Shown: positions 48,831 through 62,100 of the stretch, piece by piece
Layout of the letters: every line of letters starts with the position of its first letter
How positions within the stretch are numbered: position 1 is the first letter of the stretch
From: Helopsaltes ochotensis
Lineage: Eukaryota; Chordata; Aves; Passeriformes; Locustellidae
Assembly: GCA_013400155.1 (NCBI GenBank)
Contig: VXBM01000424.1
Location: 234,745-298,744, forward strand
DNA: 64,000 bases
Direction: 5' to 3'
Position numbers and translations under genes: made by a program
Notes under the pieces: generated by a model
The model's database searches: none
Told to the model about the DNA's origin: nothing
Seen by the model: only the letters and a program-made list of their open reading frames with translations

Positions 48831-48857
48831 AACTATCAACAAATAACTATCAACAAT
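48831..48857. repeat. 14-bp tandem duplication
   Basis: AACTATCAACAAAT occurs twice in succession with a small change at the end of the second copy. It is part of an ATCAA-rich low-complexity patch starting near 48825. Confidence 0.8.
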
Positions 48858-51099
48858 AAACCTGACAGCATGAAAGTGCTAGGAAATGAAAAGGCACCAT
48901 AAATGAATGGATGGAAAGCATCCCTAAGAGCATATATACAACTTATGCTATGTATTGCATCAAGACACTCCCTTTCAGAGATCAAAAGAAGAGTTACAGG
49001 CTAATTTTAGATGGCTAAAACAAAAATAAAGTCTTACTGAGAGTAAAGAGCCATAGAATGCTTTGGTATTCTAGCTAGTGAAATCATTAAAATGAAACCA
49101 TTTTTTCCCTCTACAATGAAGAATATGTATCCACATGCGGACATGACTCAAAAACAATGACAGCTGCCTTGAACGAATGGGATAAGAATCTGCAAAAAGA
49201 AGGTGAACTAACTCTGGAAGATTCAAGGGCTATGATTTTCAAATGTTGTGCTGGAGAAGTTAAGCTGAAGTCCATATTCAGGAGAAGGAAACCAGAGACT
49301 CATGGCAAGGAGATTGTATTAGAAATACTCTGCTTTGATGACCTCAATGTAACACGAGAGACATTCACATGCCCCGAAACATGGCTGAGCTGTTGTCGGC
49401 TTCACCCCTTCAAAAGCAATACAGTAGTATCAACAGCCTGGTGTTCTGTGTCAAGCTCTTCTGAGACTGATGACTTCATGTGAATTTATCAAATTTTGGA
49501 GTCTGATCCAAGCTGGTCTGGAAGACAGAGCACACAGGAAAAGAGGAAATTCAAGCAGATAATATTCATCTGATCATTTCCCTTAGGATATTTGTGGCTC
49601 AGCTTTTCATGGGAAAGTTTTCTTTTCAAATTAAACTGTATTATCTATACTTCATACCACAAAACAAGGACTGTTTCCCAAGTGTCTCAAAAGCTCAGAG
49701 GCCAATGTACTTTACATGTTTGCCATCCAACCCATTGCCAACAAGGAATTAAAGTACTGTCTTTCAGCCACACACAGACACATTATGGCAGGAATAAGAA
49801 TCTAATGTAAAGCTCTTAAATACTGGATTTACTTTCAGCCATAGTAAGTATTTCAGAAAAACTATAGCCAAGACTTCTCATTTTTATTGAGGTATGGAGT
49901 CCTTTCAGTTGACACTGAAATGTGGATTTAATGGAAGTTAAACTTTGGGCAGCATTGCATATACTCTTAAGTTGTACTTAGATCACACACTGAGCTTTTA
50001 GTCCACTAGACTGCCATTGAATTCCCACAGTGTGGAAGCAAAATACTCCTCATGACCATCAACACTGCAGACCACCCATGGCATTTTAATTCAGTGTGAC
50101 TGTCCTACTGCTTTGTGCTGCATCCACTCACCTATCAATTCTTTAATCCCTTGCCCTATTCATCACACTAGGAACAGATTCTTTCAGAATGTTACATTTT
50201 TGAGTATGTTTTCAAAACAGTAGCAATGTATGCTGTGCACACATCTTTGTTCAGAATATTTTATGATCATTATTTCAAAAACCAGCTCTGCACATCCCAC
50301 AATACGGTGCTCTAAGGTTCACAACTAAGTCACAGAAGTTATAGGCAAGAGACTTGCAGGGAAGGGATTGGTTTTGTTTACTTCTTTCAAGGATAACAAT
50401 ACAGAATTTTTAAATTTGTATGCAGTTGTTTTACTGGAGAATATATATATTTTTTTTTAAATCTGAACTATAGATTTATACATTGTATCTACAAAGCACA
50501 TACTTTTTTTGTGTTCAGGAATAACAGATAAGTTTTTCTTATATCTTGAGAATAAAATGCGTATGGTTTCAAGTACTTTCATGTTGTCAGAACAGTGTTT
50601 GGGTGTCAGTGTAAAGAAGAATCGGGTCCTACAGGAATCCAATTTTCAGAATTTCTGATTTATTTTTTGTAAGAAGTTTCAACAGAAGAATACAGAAATT
50701 AATCACTACCTGAAAGATATTTATTTCCTAATAGCTGTTAGGATCTGGAGAGAGCATAAATTCTTTCTTACCCATTTTCCCCAAGGACAAAATCTGAGAA
50801 TTTGATTTAAACATTAAATATATTCATGTGAGCTAATGGTATGAGAACTGAAATCACTGTAGATGATATGCTATTGTTCACCATTTCAAATGTCATGCTA
50901 GTTACGTAATGCAATATATTTCCCAAAGTATCCATCAGGAAATGCGCACTAATGTTAAAACCATTAATATTTTTAATAGACCTTGAAATAATAAAATTTA
51001 CCAGTCAATAATCAGCATGAAATCTATTCACAATGCATCTGCTTACATCAGTTGAAGCAAGATAATAGGTATTTGATTCTTCTTGTCAGCCAATAAACA

Positions 51100-51119
51100 T
51101 GAGAATTTAAAAATTCTCA
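51100..51119. repeat. Short inverted repeat (9-bp stem)
   Basis: TGAGAATTT and AAATTCTCA are separated by two A bases and could form a small hairpin. Too short and AT-rich to infer function. Confidence 0.7.
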
Positions 51120-53811
51120 GCAAGAAAGCGAGAGGAGAGAAAGGGTGCTTTTCTGGCATCACTTTTTATTGCTAGGGAAACCATTTCCTTTCACAGCAGG
51201 CTACAATACTTATTATATTTCTGGTGTTTATTACATTTGCTCCAATACAGTTCATTTCATTGTGTGGCAGCAGAAAGACTTGAAAGTCTCGTCACTAGTA
51301 ATGGTGACATTTAAAAGCACTGCCTGGTAACTGATTCTGTTTCTCCAAATTTCATTACACAACCTGCATTATTTTTTTCTGGTAACTGCTACTGTTCATA
51401 GGCTGAAGTGTTTGGCACATCTGTTTACATACTTTTCAGTGAAAACCAAATTATATACCAAATTTTTATACAATACATGCAGTGCAGTGATGAACAAGTC
51501 CTTTTTTCCTATAGTTGCTTTCAAGCTACAATAACATACACATCTGTGTGTAACATGCCACGTAGGACACTGCAGTGGGATAAGGTAGCAGATTATATGA
51601 GCTGGAACAATGTAATTGAATGTCTTTGCACTGCATGGTCAGGACTATAATGTTAAACAAAAGAGGGCATAGAAGTGAATTCAGAAACCAAAGCCCTGAG
51701 TGCCCGTATTACTTAATTGCAAGCCTGCTCTGTTTGGGCCTGTTTCAACAGGGTCTCTCTTTGAAAAACCTACTCTAGAGTAGTAGAATGCTAAGTACTG
51801 TGGATACAAGCAAGTCAGTGCCACTTGGCCTCTTTCATACACCCATTTACATGCAACTGGCAGTACATCTACATCACAAAAAGGAGAGAGTCTTGCAGAG
51901 GTACTCAGAGTCATGGGAACCCAGATGCCTGGGTGGGTAAATGCAGCACAGCATTGCAGGGATTGTCCCAGCAGGTGTCCAGATGCAGCCCAGATGTGTA
52001 GGGTGGCAGGGCTGACTGCACAGTAAGATAAATTCTGGTCCTAAGGTGACTCATTACAAGTCACTGCCTGATACCTCCTAACCCACAGTGATTCTTGTTG
52101 AAGCATGGTAATTTACCAGAGAAAAAGGATCATCTTCCATTGGTTAATTAGTATGGAAATCATGAGGAACCTTTTGCAAAAGCTAGACTTCCTAACAATA
52201 TCTACTTGACGTTTTGATTCATTTCTACTGCTGATCTTTCTATTCAGTATCTTGAATGTTGCTTAGAAAATCCCATGATATCATTTCCTTTAATCAAGAC
52301 TTTTTCTTTTTTAGCCTGGAAAAAAAGGAAGGGATAAGCCTGATACTTTTTCCTCTCTCAAAGATTTGACACTTGCACTCTTTGTTAGTCCTACCTTCAA
52401 TAACTGCATTGATATTTTTGGACATGACAGGCAACATGGTTGTGACTAGCAAGTAGTGATTTAATCATATTGGCTTTCACAAGAGTTTTCTGTCTCCTAA
52501 TGTTGTTTGCCTACAGAGCTAATGATAACATTTTCTTCAGTCAGCTTAGCTAAGTCTGTTCTGTTGCACACAGCCCTGTTCAGTATGTATCCACATGACA
52601 TATTCTTGGAACTGAGTAGAATGGGCTGTTGTATGGGCTTTTAAGGCTCTGCTGCCTTTGATGAATCTCAGTATAAAAAAATCTCCGTGAAGAGGCAAAA
52701 AAGTTATCCATTCTCTTCTTTCTAGTTTTGTAACATAATAAAATCCACCAAACATAGCCTTAGGTTTATAAAATAAAATATTGCTAAAATGTCAAGGTTC
52801 AGTCCTACCTGGATGCTAACCTCAGTCTGGCAAGATAAATTTGACTTGTAAAATAAATAATCATAATATTTGAAAAATAAATCTAAGTAATCATATCCAA
52901 AAGGTCACTTACAGCAGCAGGGTTCATTTGGGGCTTCATGAGACAAATCCCTCTGACTTACCACATTTCACAAAGGAAACACTGACAATATTGCCTGATG
53001 AAGCACTTAGAGCTGATATATTTATGCACTGTATGCACCTAGGGAAAAGTGAGACTGCAGGCATTTCTTCTCCACACATTTTTGCATGACCCAACACTTA
53101 ACTGTTACAGCAACACAAAACATTGCGTGAGGCCTCAAACCCTACCTCAACTCAGCTGCAAGGGATGACACGGCTGGACCACCTGAAAAATCTCATTGTA
53201 CTGTTTTCAAAGCCATACTATTTACAATGTAGGCAGGATGTTTCCTGCTTCTGTAAAAGTAGCACATATCTCCAGTGGTTGGGTTTTCAAGGGCTGCCAG
53301 GAAATCACACCTGCTGCTGAGGGTTTGCAAGATGTGAGATCCAAAATCCCTTAATGCTTGGAAAATGACAGTCACAGCACTTTAACCAGATATAATTATT
53401 TCTCAAATGAAGCACAGACAATAACATGGCCAGACCTCCAGATCTGGCAGTTTTTAAAATTTTCCCTCTGTCACCTGCCTATTTGCTTCAGCTCCACTAG
53501 CTCCCACTGACTTGGGGATGCAGTCCAGTACCTTGTTATTTAAGTGAGGAGATAAAAAATGTTCCATATTTCATTTCCATGCATGGATATTTTCTCAAAG
53601 GAAGAGCCCCACATCCCTATGCAATGTCCTGGGTGCTTCCCTTTTAAAAAAGAACTCCCCCATGGAAAAGAAACATAACAATTTGTTTCCTTCCCAGGAG
53701 TCTCACCTTTGGAGCACAGCTGGCTGTAAAGTCTTCAAGTGGCCTATTTTGACTGCGGTGGTGTGTGGATGCTGAGGTTTACTCAGTACTTTCAGAGAAC
53801 TCAACTTTGCT

Positions 53812-53840
53812 AAAGGAGCTGTTACAAAAGGAGCTGTTAT
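53812..53840. repeat. 15-bp tandem duplication
   Basis: AAAGGAGCTGTTACA is followed directly by AAAGGAGCTGTTAT. The duplication falls inside an unrecognised 80-codon frame (53765-54007), where it preserves frame and repeats a KELLQ-type segment. That frame is probably fortuitous. Confidence 0.8.
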
Positions 53841-56050
53841 ATGGCTGTAAAACTGGTCATTTTTTTTTTTCCAGTAGGAAAGCAAATGAGTATATCAACA
53901 TTTGGCTACTACCATCACCAGATGAAGGTGAGAGAGATAATATTAAGGAGACCATCATACCAGTGCAGTCAGGAGAGTTTGATGAAGTGGCTTCTTCTTG
54001 CCCATGATTTCCTGAAGGTCTAGCTGTTCGGGACTTGTAAAATTCCCTTGTTAGATTTAAAGGGCCTTAGGTCAGGCCCATTGTAGTGTAGAGTGCATTT
54101 CCTGTATTGCTGGCAAATAAATCATGTTGCTTTCTGACATTTTCCCTGCTCAATAAGCAGTTGTTGTGTTTTACAGTGTGTGAGGTTTGTCAGATTGGTG
54201 CAGTCTGAATCAAAGAGCAATTTTAACTCAAATGCCAGCTTTCTACAAAAGCCTTCCTTCAAGGGAGACTCATTCCCTTTACGATCTCCACCACTCTGAG
54301 GGGGTCCGTTTATGTACTAAAATATTTGTAGATTATAGAAAGGTCCTGTTATTTGGATTTAAACGTTTCATTTTAACACTTAATGTGTATTGATATGGTT
54401 CCAGGGTTTTGTATCTTTCAACCACTAAGACTGGTCTTTTGAAGTCTGGTGGGAACCATATTTGCCACTCCCTCAGAACAAAGGGAAGCAGATACACAGC
54501 AGTTTTCCAGCCTTGTTTTGTGTTCTACAGCCCACTTATGTTGTCTGGACAAAAGCATAAAGTCCCATAAAATTAACATTGCACAAAAAACACACTGAGC
54601 TTCCATGATTTCCTCCTTTCTCATGTAAATTTGCCTAGGATTAATTCTTTTAATTAGAGTATAACAGCCTAAGTGACACATATTTTGCATAATCTTATTT
54701 CTTTCTCAGATATTTTTCTTCTGCAGCAATGTATTTCTTATCCATAGAATTTTGTGACTCCCTACCACCCATTCCAAAGAAATTTTAAAATGAAATAGCA
54801 AAGTCAAATAAGTTTATATTAAATATATTTGCCACTGAGTCAACTGCAGAAGTATCTGAGGTGTCCCTAAAGGGTTCCCTCCATTTTCCCATTAGGTGGT
54901 CACCTACATTCCTTTATTGTTCCGTGTCCTTTACCAAAGGTATCCTGGGGTCTATATTATTTTTAATTATACTTGGGTTTTTCCTCTTTTCATATGCTAC
55001 ATTTATCCAGTCATAACTTTTTATTACTTGTTGTTGAATCTAAAGTGAATGAAGTAACATATTTAGCTTTACTCTTAATAAAGAGAAATTGGATTATAGA
55101 TTCTCTAGATGCTCTGCCCAAATTTTTACTTGGTAAAACATGGTGTGAAACAGCCTTTTGGAACTTGGCAATTTCCTCTCATCCTCAAATTTATTACAGA
55201 TGTATATTTTCATCAGCAAAGCAAATTAAGAATAGGTTATGCTGGTTTAAACAGAAATATTAATGTGATGTATAAATTAATTCACTGCATTCCACAGCAT
55301 TAAATGCAAATAATTTCATCAGTCACTTCCTGTCTAATTAAAAAAATAAATTAGAATCTTCTCAAAATTGTGCTATGTGTCACTTTTAAATAGATTCTTA
55401 TATATTATATTGCACCAGAGCCATAATTCAGCTTTCATTTTATGTAATTTCGTGTCTGTGACCAATGGCTTAGAAAATTCTACTTTCTTTCAGCAGAAAT
55501 ATCTGCCTCCAAATTGTATCATACTACAACCTTCAAGATGCATACCAAGGACAAGAAAATTGTCAATGTACTCAGCTTCATAACCTCTTTCACAAACTTC
55601 TTTGACATCAATTATGCTATTTGCAGAAATGAGCACGACTTCAACTGCTCTCAGACCAAATTCTTGAGTTTTGAACCTCTTAAAGACATATTGGCCTGTT
55701 TTAAGTCACAAGAATGTCTCCCCCTCTCCCCATCTCCCATTCACCACACTTACTGTCAAAATATATATGTATATATTTACCTCTTTTTTTAGCCTTTTGA
55801 CCTTTTAGCTATTTTTGCACACCTCTAGGCCAGTCCATGGATGTATCTAGAACTCTCACACTCAGCAACATCAGCCGAGGACACTTCTATTTAATATGGA
55901 ACAGCCTTGACTGCCCATTTATCTGGGGACCCAAGTGCTGGAAAATGGTTGTTGTGCCTTACTGTGAAGAAAAAAAATACAATGAAAACTGTTCAATCTT
56001 TCTGAAATTGCATTTTTTTCACCATTTCACTCTTACTAAAACACTCATAT

Positions 56051-56128
56051 AGAATCATAGATTATACAATATTAAGGGTTGGAAGGGACCTCAAGTATTA
56101 TCTAGTTCCAACCCCTCACTGCCATGGG
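56051..56128 (-). mobile_element. CR1 LINE 3'-terminal fragment
   Basis: The plus strand reads AGAATCATAGATTATACAAT, then GGGTTGGAAGGGACCTCAAG, then GTTCCAACCCCTCACTGCCA. This is the complement of the last 80 or so bases of CR1. The copy is on the minus strand and almost entirely 5' truncated. It has been used by no recognisable gene. Confidence 0.92.
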
Positions 56129-59100
56129 TTATGACTCTTGGAATTGACCCCAAAGTAAATGCAGTAAGGTCATTCTTGTTCCAGCTGCAGAATCACCACG
56201 TAGCTGCACAAGATGCTGCAGTGCTAAGGTCAGAGCATGAGCATCACCTGCATATCCATACCACAGCTTGCATGTATGTTGTATTAGTGAAATAATGCTA
56301 AGATTTTCCAAAGTAAAAGTAGTTGGTGACAGCCTAATGGAGGATGGGAGGCTACCTATAGCCCTAGAGGTAGCCACTAATTTCCAAAGTATCAGCTCTG
56401 TATTATATAGGATCTACATTACATTCATAAAAGAATGGTCCAATATCCAACAGTGCTTTGGTGTTTGTTCTCTCAAAGTCAATGCAACGTAGAGCAGACA
56501 AAAATACTCACCAACTTTTTCTCATCTTTACCTGAAAAGAAATTGCCCACTCTTAAATAATATCACAGGTTTCAGAATGTCACTCAATATGACAAAATAA
56601 AAGTCTATCCTGGGGAAAATCAGTAGGTTTTAAATGGTTTAAAAATATTTTAAAATAAATATCTCTTTAGTGGAACTGAGAAGTTTGTTTACTGTGAAAT
56701 CAAAACACCATGTAAGACACTCCAGAATACTAAAGCATAATGAAACAGAAAACTACTCCTAAATGTAGTCTTTCCTTATATTTTGGGGACAATGTATTTT
56801 ATGAGAGCTGCTCTTCTGGATTCTAGTGAAGAGTATGGTCCTTTGTGTCATTTTAACATCTTGCACGAATCTCAGTAGACAGATTCTATAATCCAACAAT
56901 CACAATCAATGCCTTGTTACACTGTTGAACAGAAAAAGGGTTCTTTGACAGGATGATTTGGTGTTATACATGCTAATGTGAGCCACAGCATCTGCAGAAT
57001 AGCTCATGAATACCCCCAGTACTGCTCAGCACTCTAGTCAGAGATGTGTTTTACTTAGCTATAGTGCCAAGATGCCGTTTCATTAACCTTATTCCTCTTT
57101 CTTTTCTGTAAGGCATAATTCTGTTGTAGCTTAGACTCGCCAGGATACGTCATGGATACCAAGTAGAGTAAATAGTATTAACATAATATGCACAGTCTGT
57201 GCTTCCAATTTCCATGCTTCACACAGGAAGATGTGTAATGACTAAAGTCTGACAGTTTAATTTATTCAGCCCTATGAGATTGGTTTGTTAAAAAACCTTT
57301 CAATTTCAGATTCATTTTCCTTTTCTTAAACCATGAAGAAGGAAGTAATTTACTTCTATCCTGCCTTAATTTTTAACTGACCTATAATGCATACGGTTAA
57401 TAGAAGAGCTCAGGTTTTTCAAATGTCAACAGGAACTCTGTCTGTAGTCTATATTTAAAATTCTGACCACTTCTTAGTATTGACCTCATGCCATGGTCTC
57501 TCAAAGTCAAAGAACAAATGAGTTAAATATATATTCAGAAAAAGAACAAAGTTAGAAATGCTATATTAGAAGTGAGTTTCCAGGATGCAAAGAGGTAGTT
57601 TGTTATAACAGGAAGGAAGCTGTTTCATCCCCAATTTCAGCAAAGCTAAACAAAAGAGAACCTGTACTGTGTCAGAAGTTGATGGAAATGAAGTCATTGA
57701 AAAAAATTGGCAAATATTAGCGCATGCTTCTGCAACTAAACTTTTCCAGAGAGACCTTTTCTAAAATCTCAGTTCAAGTCTCCTTCACAGGTTTGCACTG
57801 TAATCCTAAGCAAATCACTTACGAATAAATTCTTCAAAGTATTTAAATGCCAGATCCCATTAAACATTTATTTCTGTTTGTAGCCACTTGGGTAACTTGG
57901 AAAAAAATCAGACTCTGTCATAAAATTCTGTTTCAGAGAGGATAGACATGCTGACTTTGCTCAGAGGTGTTGTGGAACTACATAAAATACACATTCAATT
58001 GATAACTTTGGTAAATTAAGATATAAAAAGATGCTTCCTTGTAAATCTCAATTTCCAACATTTACACAATTCAGATTTTGCATTTTGCTTTCTGTAGCCT
58101 TCACTTGTTGATTTCTGGAAAACTTCACCCTCAGATGTAACAGAAGGTACAATAATTGATTATGTCAGGACAGTTAACCTGCACAGATCACATTACAGCC
58201 TGAAGGCTCTCCTACTTCTTCCACATGTGAAAAAATTTTGGACTCTGCTATCAGTATAATTATTCTGATGACTGAACCACTCTTGTTACATTATGTTTCT
58301 TTCAACGCTCTTATATTTAACCCTTTCCAAGGTATTATAACCTAAATACAAACACCCAACTTTATAGCTTGAAGTTTTCATAAGGTAACAATATTTACTC
58401 AAAAGTGGGTAATCTAAGTCATATTTCTTTAATTTTGTCACTCACTAAGAACACACATGAGCAGCTATCTCCATGTGGTTGACAAGTAGCAACTCATCAA
58501 ATCACAGATCACAATCCTGAATCCTATAGTCCATATTTCACCTCAAACCAGCACTTTCCACACAATCAAACCTCCAGAATCCAATACAAATTCCACACAG
58601 TGCCTTGGTTTAGCACTGAAAGCAGCTTCTGATGAGTGAAATGATCCAGAAGTTCAACTATGCAATCCAATACTCCACTCCTTTCAGAAGCAGAAGGGTT
58701 TTGAAAATTCAGAGTATATTTAGACAAGCAATTTGAGCTAAATATCATTACCAATAAGAGAAATATATGAAAGTCCCTCCATGGCTTAAAATATGCTTAT
58801 TTTGAATTACTTAATGTAAAAATATTCTGTTGAGCAATTCACCATATTTGTTCCCTTTTCTTTCACAATAAAAATTGGTTCATTTTTTTCCTAATACAAA
58901 TGCAGCATCTAATTGCCTCACAGAAGTGCCATGCCAGAGATGTCACTACAAAAGAAATCCCTCTGTTGATCAAAGATCTTGTTATTGTTTCTCTCCTGGA
59001 AGAAGTATGTTGATAGAGCTCACCCACAGCACTTGTTCTGGCTCTGCTAGGCTAATATCAGCACATCTGAAAGTGCTAAACCTTGCTAGTATCTTTGACT

Positions 59101-62100
59101 CCTGGGCCAATGCCAGCTACTTGCTGAAGCTAGCAATACTGAGTGTAATTCCAGAGTCACGAGAGGGTTAAGCAATGTAAGAGCAACCCTTAACAAATCA
59201 ACAGTGACCAAATTTGAAAAGTTTTGATAGCAAATTGAATAAAAATCCAGTAGAATAAGAAACTGATACCACGTAATATCGAGTAATTTCAAACAAGAAT
59301 TGAAATGCCCTACAGCGTACTTGTGCAGACACCCATGAGATTTGGATTCTGTAAAATATTCCATGGCTTCTGACCTTTAAATCAATGCAAGCTCTAGAAA
59401 ATTTGGCTCCATCATAACTGTGTGGCCTCGCAATATCCATCTTGGGAAGTTTTCACCTTTACTAGTGTATCATCATGCAGCATTACACAGTAAAATGGAA
59501 AATGCGGAGCGTTGAAAACCCTTTTGTTTTAAAGTGCTTTTCACTTAAATACAAAACCAGTCAGAGAGAGAAATCAACGTTTACATAAACACACTAGAGG
59601 AAACTCCCAACAACTTGTTTTTTGAAGAGAGATGGACCCATCAACAGCTTGTGGTTCCTAAATAGCAAATCACAACAGAAATAAGAATTAACTCTTCAGA
59701 AACTCTTTTAATAATCTAAGTCCTGCTAAAGTTGCTTTTCAGTGCTGTAACAACCAGCAGCTTTTCCTAATTTGTGGTAAATGGGAGGATATCCAGCATC
59801 ACCAGGGTGCACACAAACCTCCCTCACTGTCCAATCTGGGACCATTTTTACCTTACTCTTTCACTAGCTCTACCGCGATTTGTTAATATGATTTCGCATC
59901 AGAGAGTTTGAGAGGTAGTGCCACAGCAATGCAATTAACAAGAGAGTGCCTTGACTCAGGCGAGAGACTTTAGTAGGTGAAGAACTTGGAGAATCTCAAG
60001 AGTATTTTCTTAGTTATCTGCAGGGAAAACAAAGGCAGCAGGTCTGCAGAACTACCTAACCCTCCCCTCATAAATACAGTTGAGCAGAAATTTCTCACTC
60101 AAAGGATTTTTTGACTGCAGTGCCAGATTATCACAGCTGATATGTTAGTGACGGCAGGGCTTTGTTTTCAACAAATATTTGTCCCTAAAACTATTTTGGG
60201 GAAAACCAGCATTATTTTGTATCTGACAAAATATCTATTAGCATATTGTTAATTGGGATACTCCAAATCTGCTAAGCTACTTATTTGGAAATTCAAGCTA
60301 TTTCAAGCTATCTAAACTAAATAATGAAGAAATAATTTTTTTTAAAAAAGTGACCTATGTAATTTTGTTCATGAATATATTTCAAGATATTAATTTTTCA
60401 TCCCAATTTGAGCAAGGGATAATCCTGATATTAAAAAAGGAAATTATTGGAAGGAAAATATTTTACTTCCAAAAAAAATTGATGTTGACTCACAGCTACT
60501 CTAGTTTACAGAACCCTGCAAGCATCAATCTACCAATTTATGCCACAATAAGCGACCTTTCCTGAACTCCTCTGCTTTTGCTTTGCACAGAGCACTTCAA
60601 AGACTCAGTGGAGATGTCTCTTTTTCCAGGATTCTTTCTTCATAGACATTTTCAGGTGATGTCTTTTTCCTAAGTTCACATGCACTGAAATGCCACAGGT
60701 GGTATTCATCATCTCTCAGCTTGCAAGGTGTGGCAGGTTCTGGGACTCCACCATGGGCTGCCCCCACTAATGCAGATTAATGGGAGGGTGATTTGTAGAT
60801 TCAGATTTCTATCATTTGTCTTTAAGAGCCTAGAAGATACTGTTGTTGCTGTGAAGTAGCAGCCAACAGCTGTCTCTTGTTATTCACCTCCTTTAATTCT
60901 TCTTTCCCTCCTCCTTGCTTCCATTTACTCTTTCAGCAATGAGGGAAGATTAAAGAACTGCCAAAGATGAGAAACGCAAAATTCAGAAATGAAAGAAAAG
61001 GCTGCATGGACAGGATGCCTGTAAATGACTTTCTATAGCTTGCATTGATTTAAAGGTCAGAAGCTGAAATGAATGGGATGAAGTATTGTCCACATTCCCA
61101 GGTACATTCTTAATTTCACTCTCAAAAACAAAAGAAAACATCATATCAAACTGTGTTCTAAGATGTAACAAAGGATAAAAGAAACAAATACCAAAAGGAA
61201 TAAGCATCTCTTAGGGTCAAGAACACAGTTGAATGTGGGGATTTTTTACTAGATGTGTCTTTCTGAGCATTAGTCTGCAACTAGGATCCTTATTTAAATA
61301 GAAAAACAACAACAACAACAAAGACAGAATTGTAGGGGTTTCCAAAAGAACTGGGGACTTAATCAAATATTATAACACTCAGTGCAGGTAATGGGAAAGT
61401 AAGCATGAGAACTGTGTGCAGTTCTACTTACAAGAAACAGAATTTTAACAAATCCATGTACTGCAATTACCACTAGCAAGCTAAAGAACAAAATAGTATT
61501 TCCTGGGATTAATTCCATATAATGTGTTACCTGAGCTTTAACTGATATTTCCTAAATTATAGTAAAGTTCTGCTCTGACAGGAGGAAAAAAAAAATATCA
61601 AGGACAGCTGATGCTTTCCCCAACAGTGTAACTATGGGACACTTGCGTTAAGAGGACTTTGTGGGAAATATGTTTTTCTTTGAATAAGTTACAGGGTAAA
61701 TTATCCCATTTCAGATAAGAAGTTGAAGTGGTAGGGGACATTATTCTATGCAGAGACTATTTCTCTACAAATTCTTTTTCAAGTGCCTGCCATATAATGC
61801 AATATTTCAGGCATATCTCTTTACATTTGCAGTAATACAAAGGTATTCATGCAGGCGAGAATTGAAGGTAAAGAAACTATCTCAACTAGACCTATAGTTC
61901 ACCAGTAGAATTTTGCCAAAACTGAGAATTTCCATCACTGCCATGTAACGTGTTTTTAACTTGTTTGCCTGAACCCGTGGAGGAACAGAATGCTGTATAT
62001 TGTCTTTTTATTCTCTGTGTGTATAGAACTTAGACCTGTGTGGCATTGGTACACAGCTACAGCTCTCAGCCTTTGCAACAATAAGATGTCAGTATTTAAA

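Larger units (their letters stand above)
43089..56050. other. Non-coding sequence, no gene seen
   Basis: About 13 kb without a recognised gene or transposon. The longest frame is 49157-49483 plus (108 codons, ATG start, balanced amino-acid composition), unrecognised and mentioned under findings. Small duplications (46675, 48831, 53812) and a short hairpin (51100) are listed separately. A G+C-richer patch at 51900-52010 holds no recognisable gene. Confidence 0.5.
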
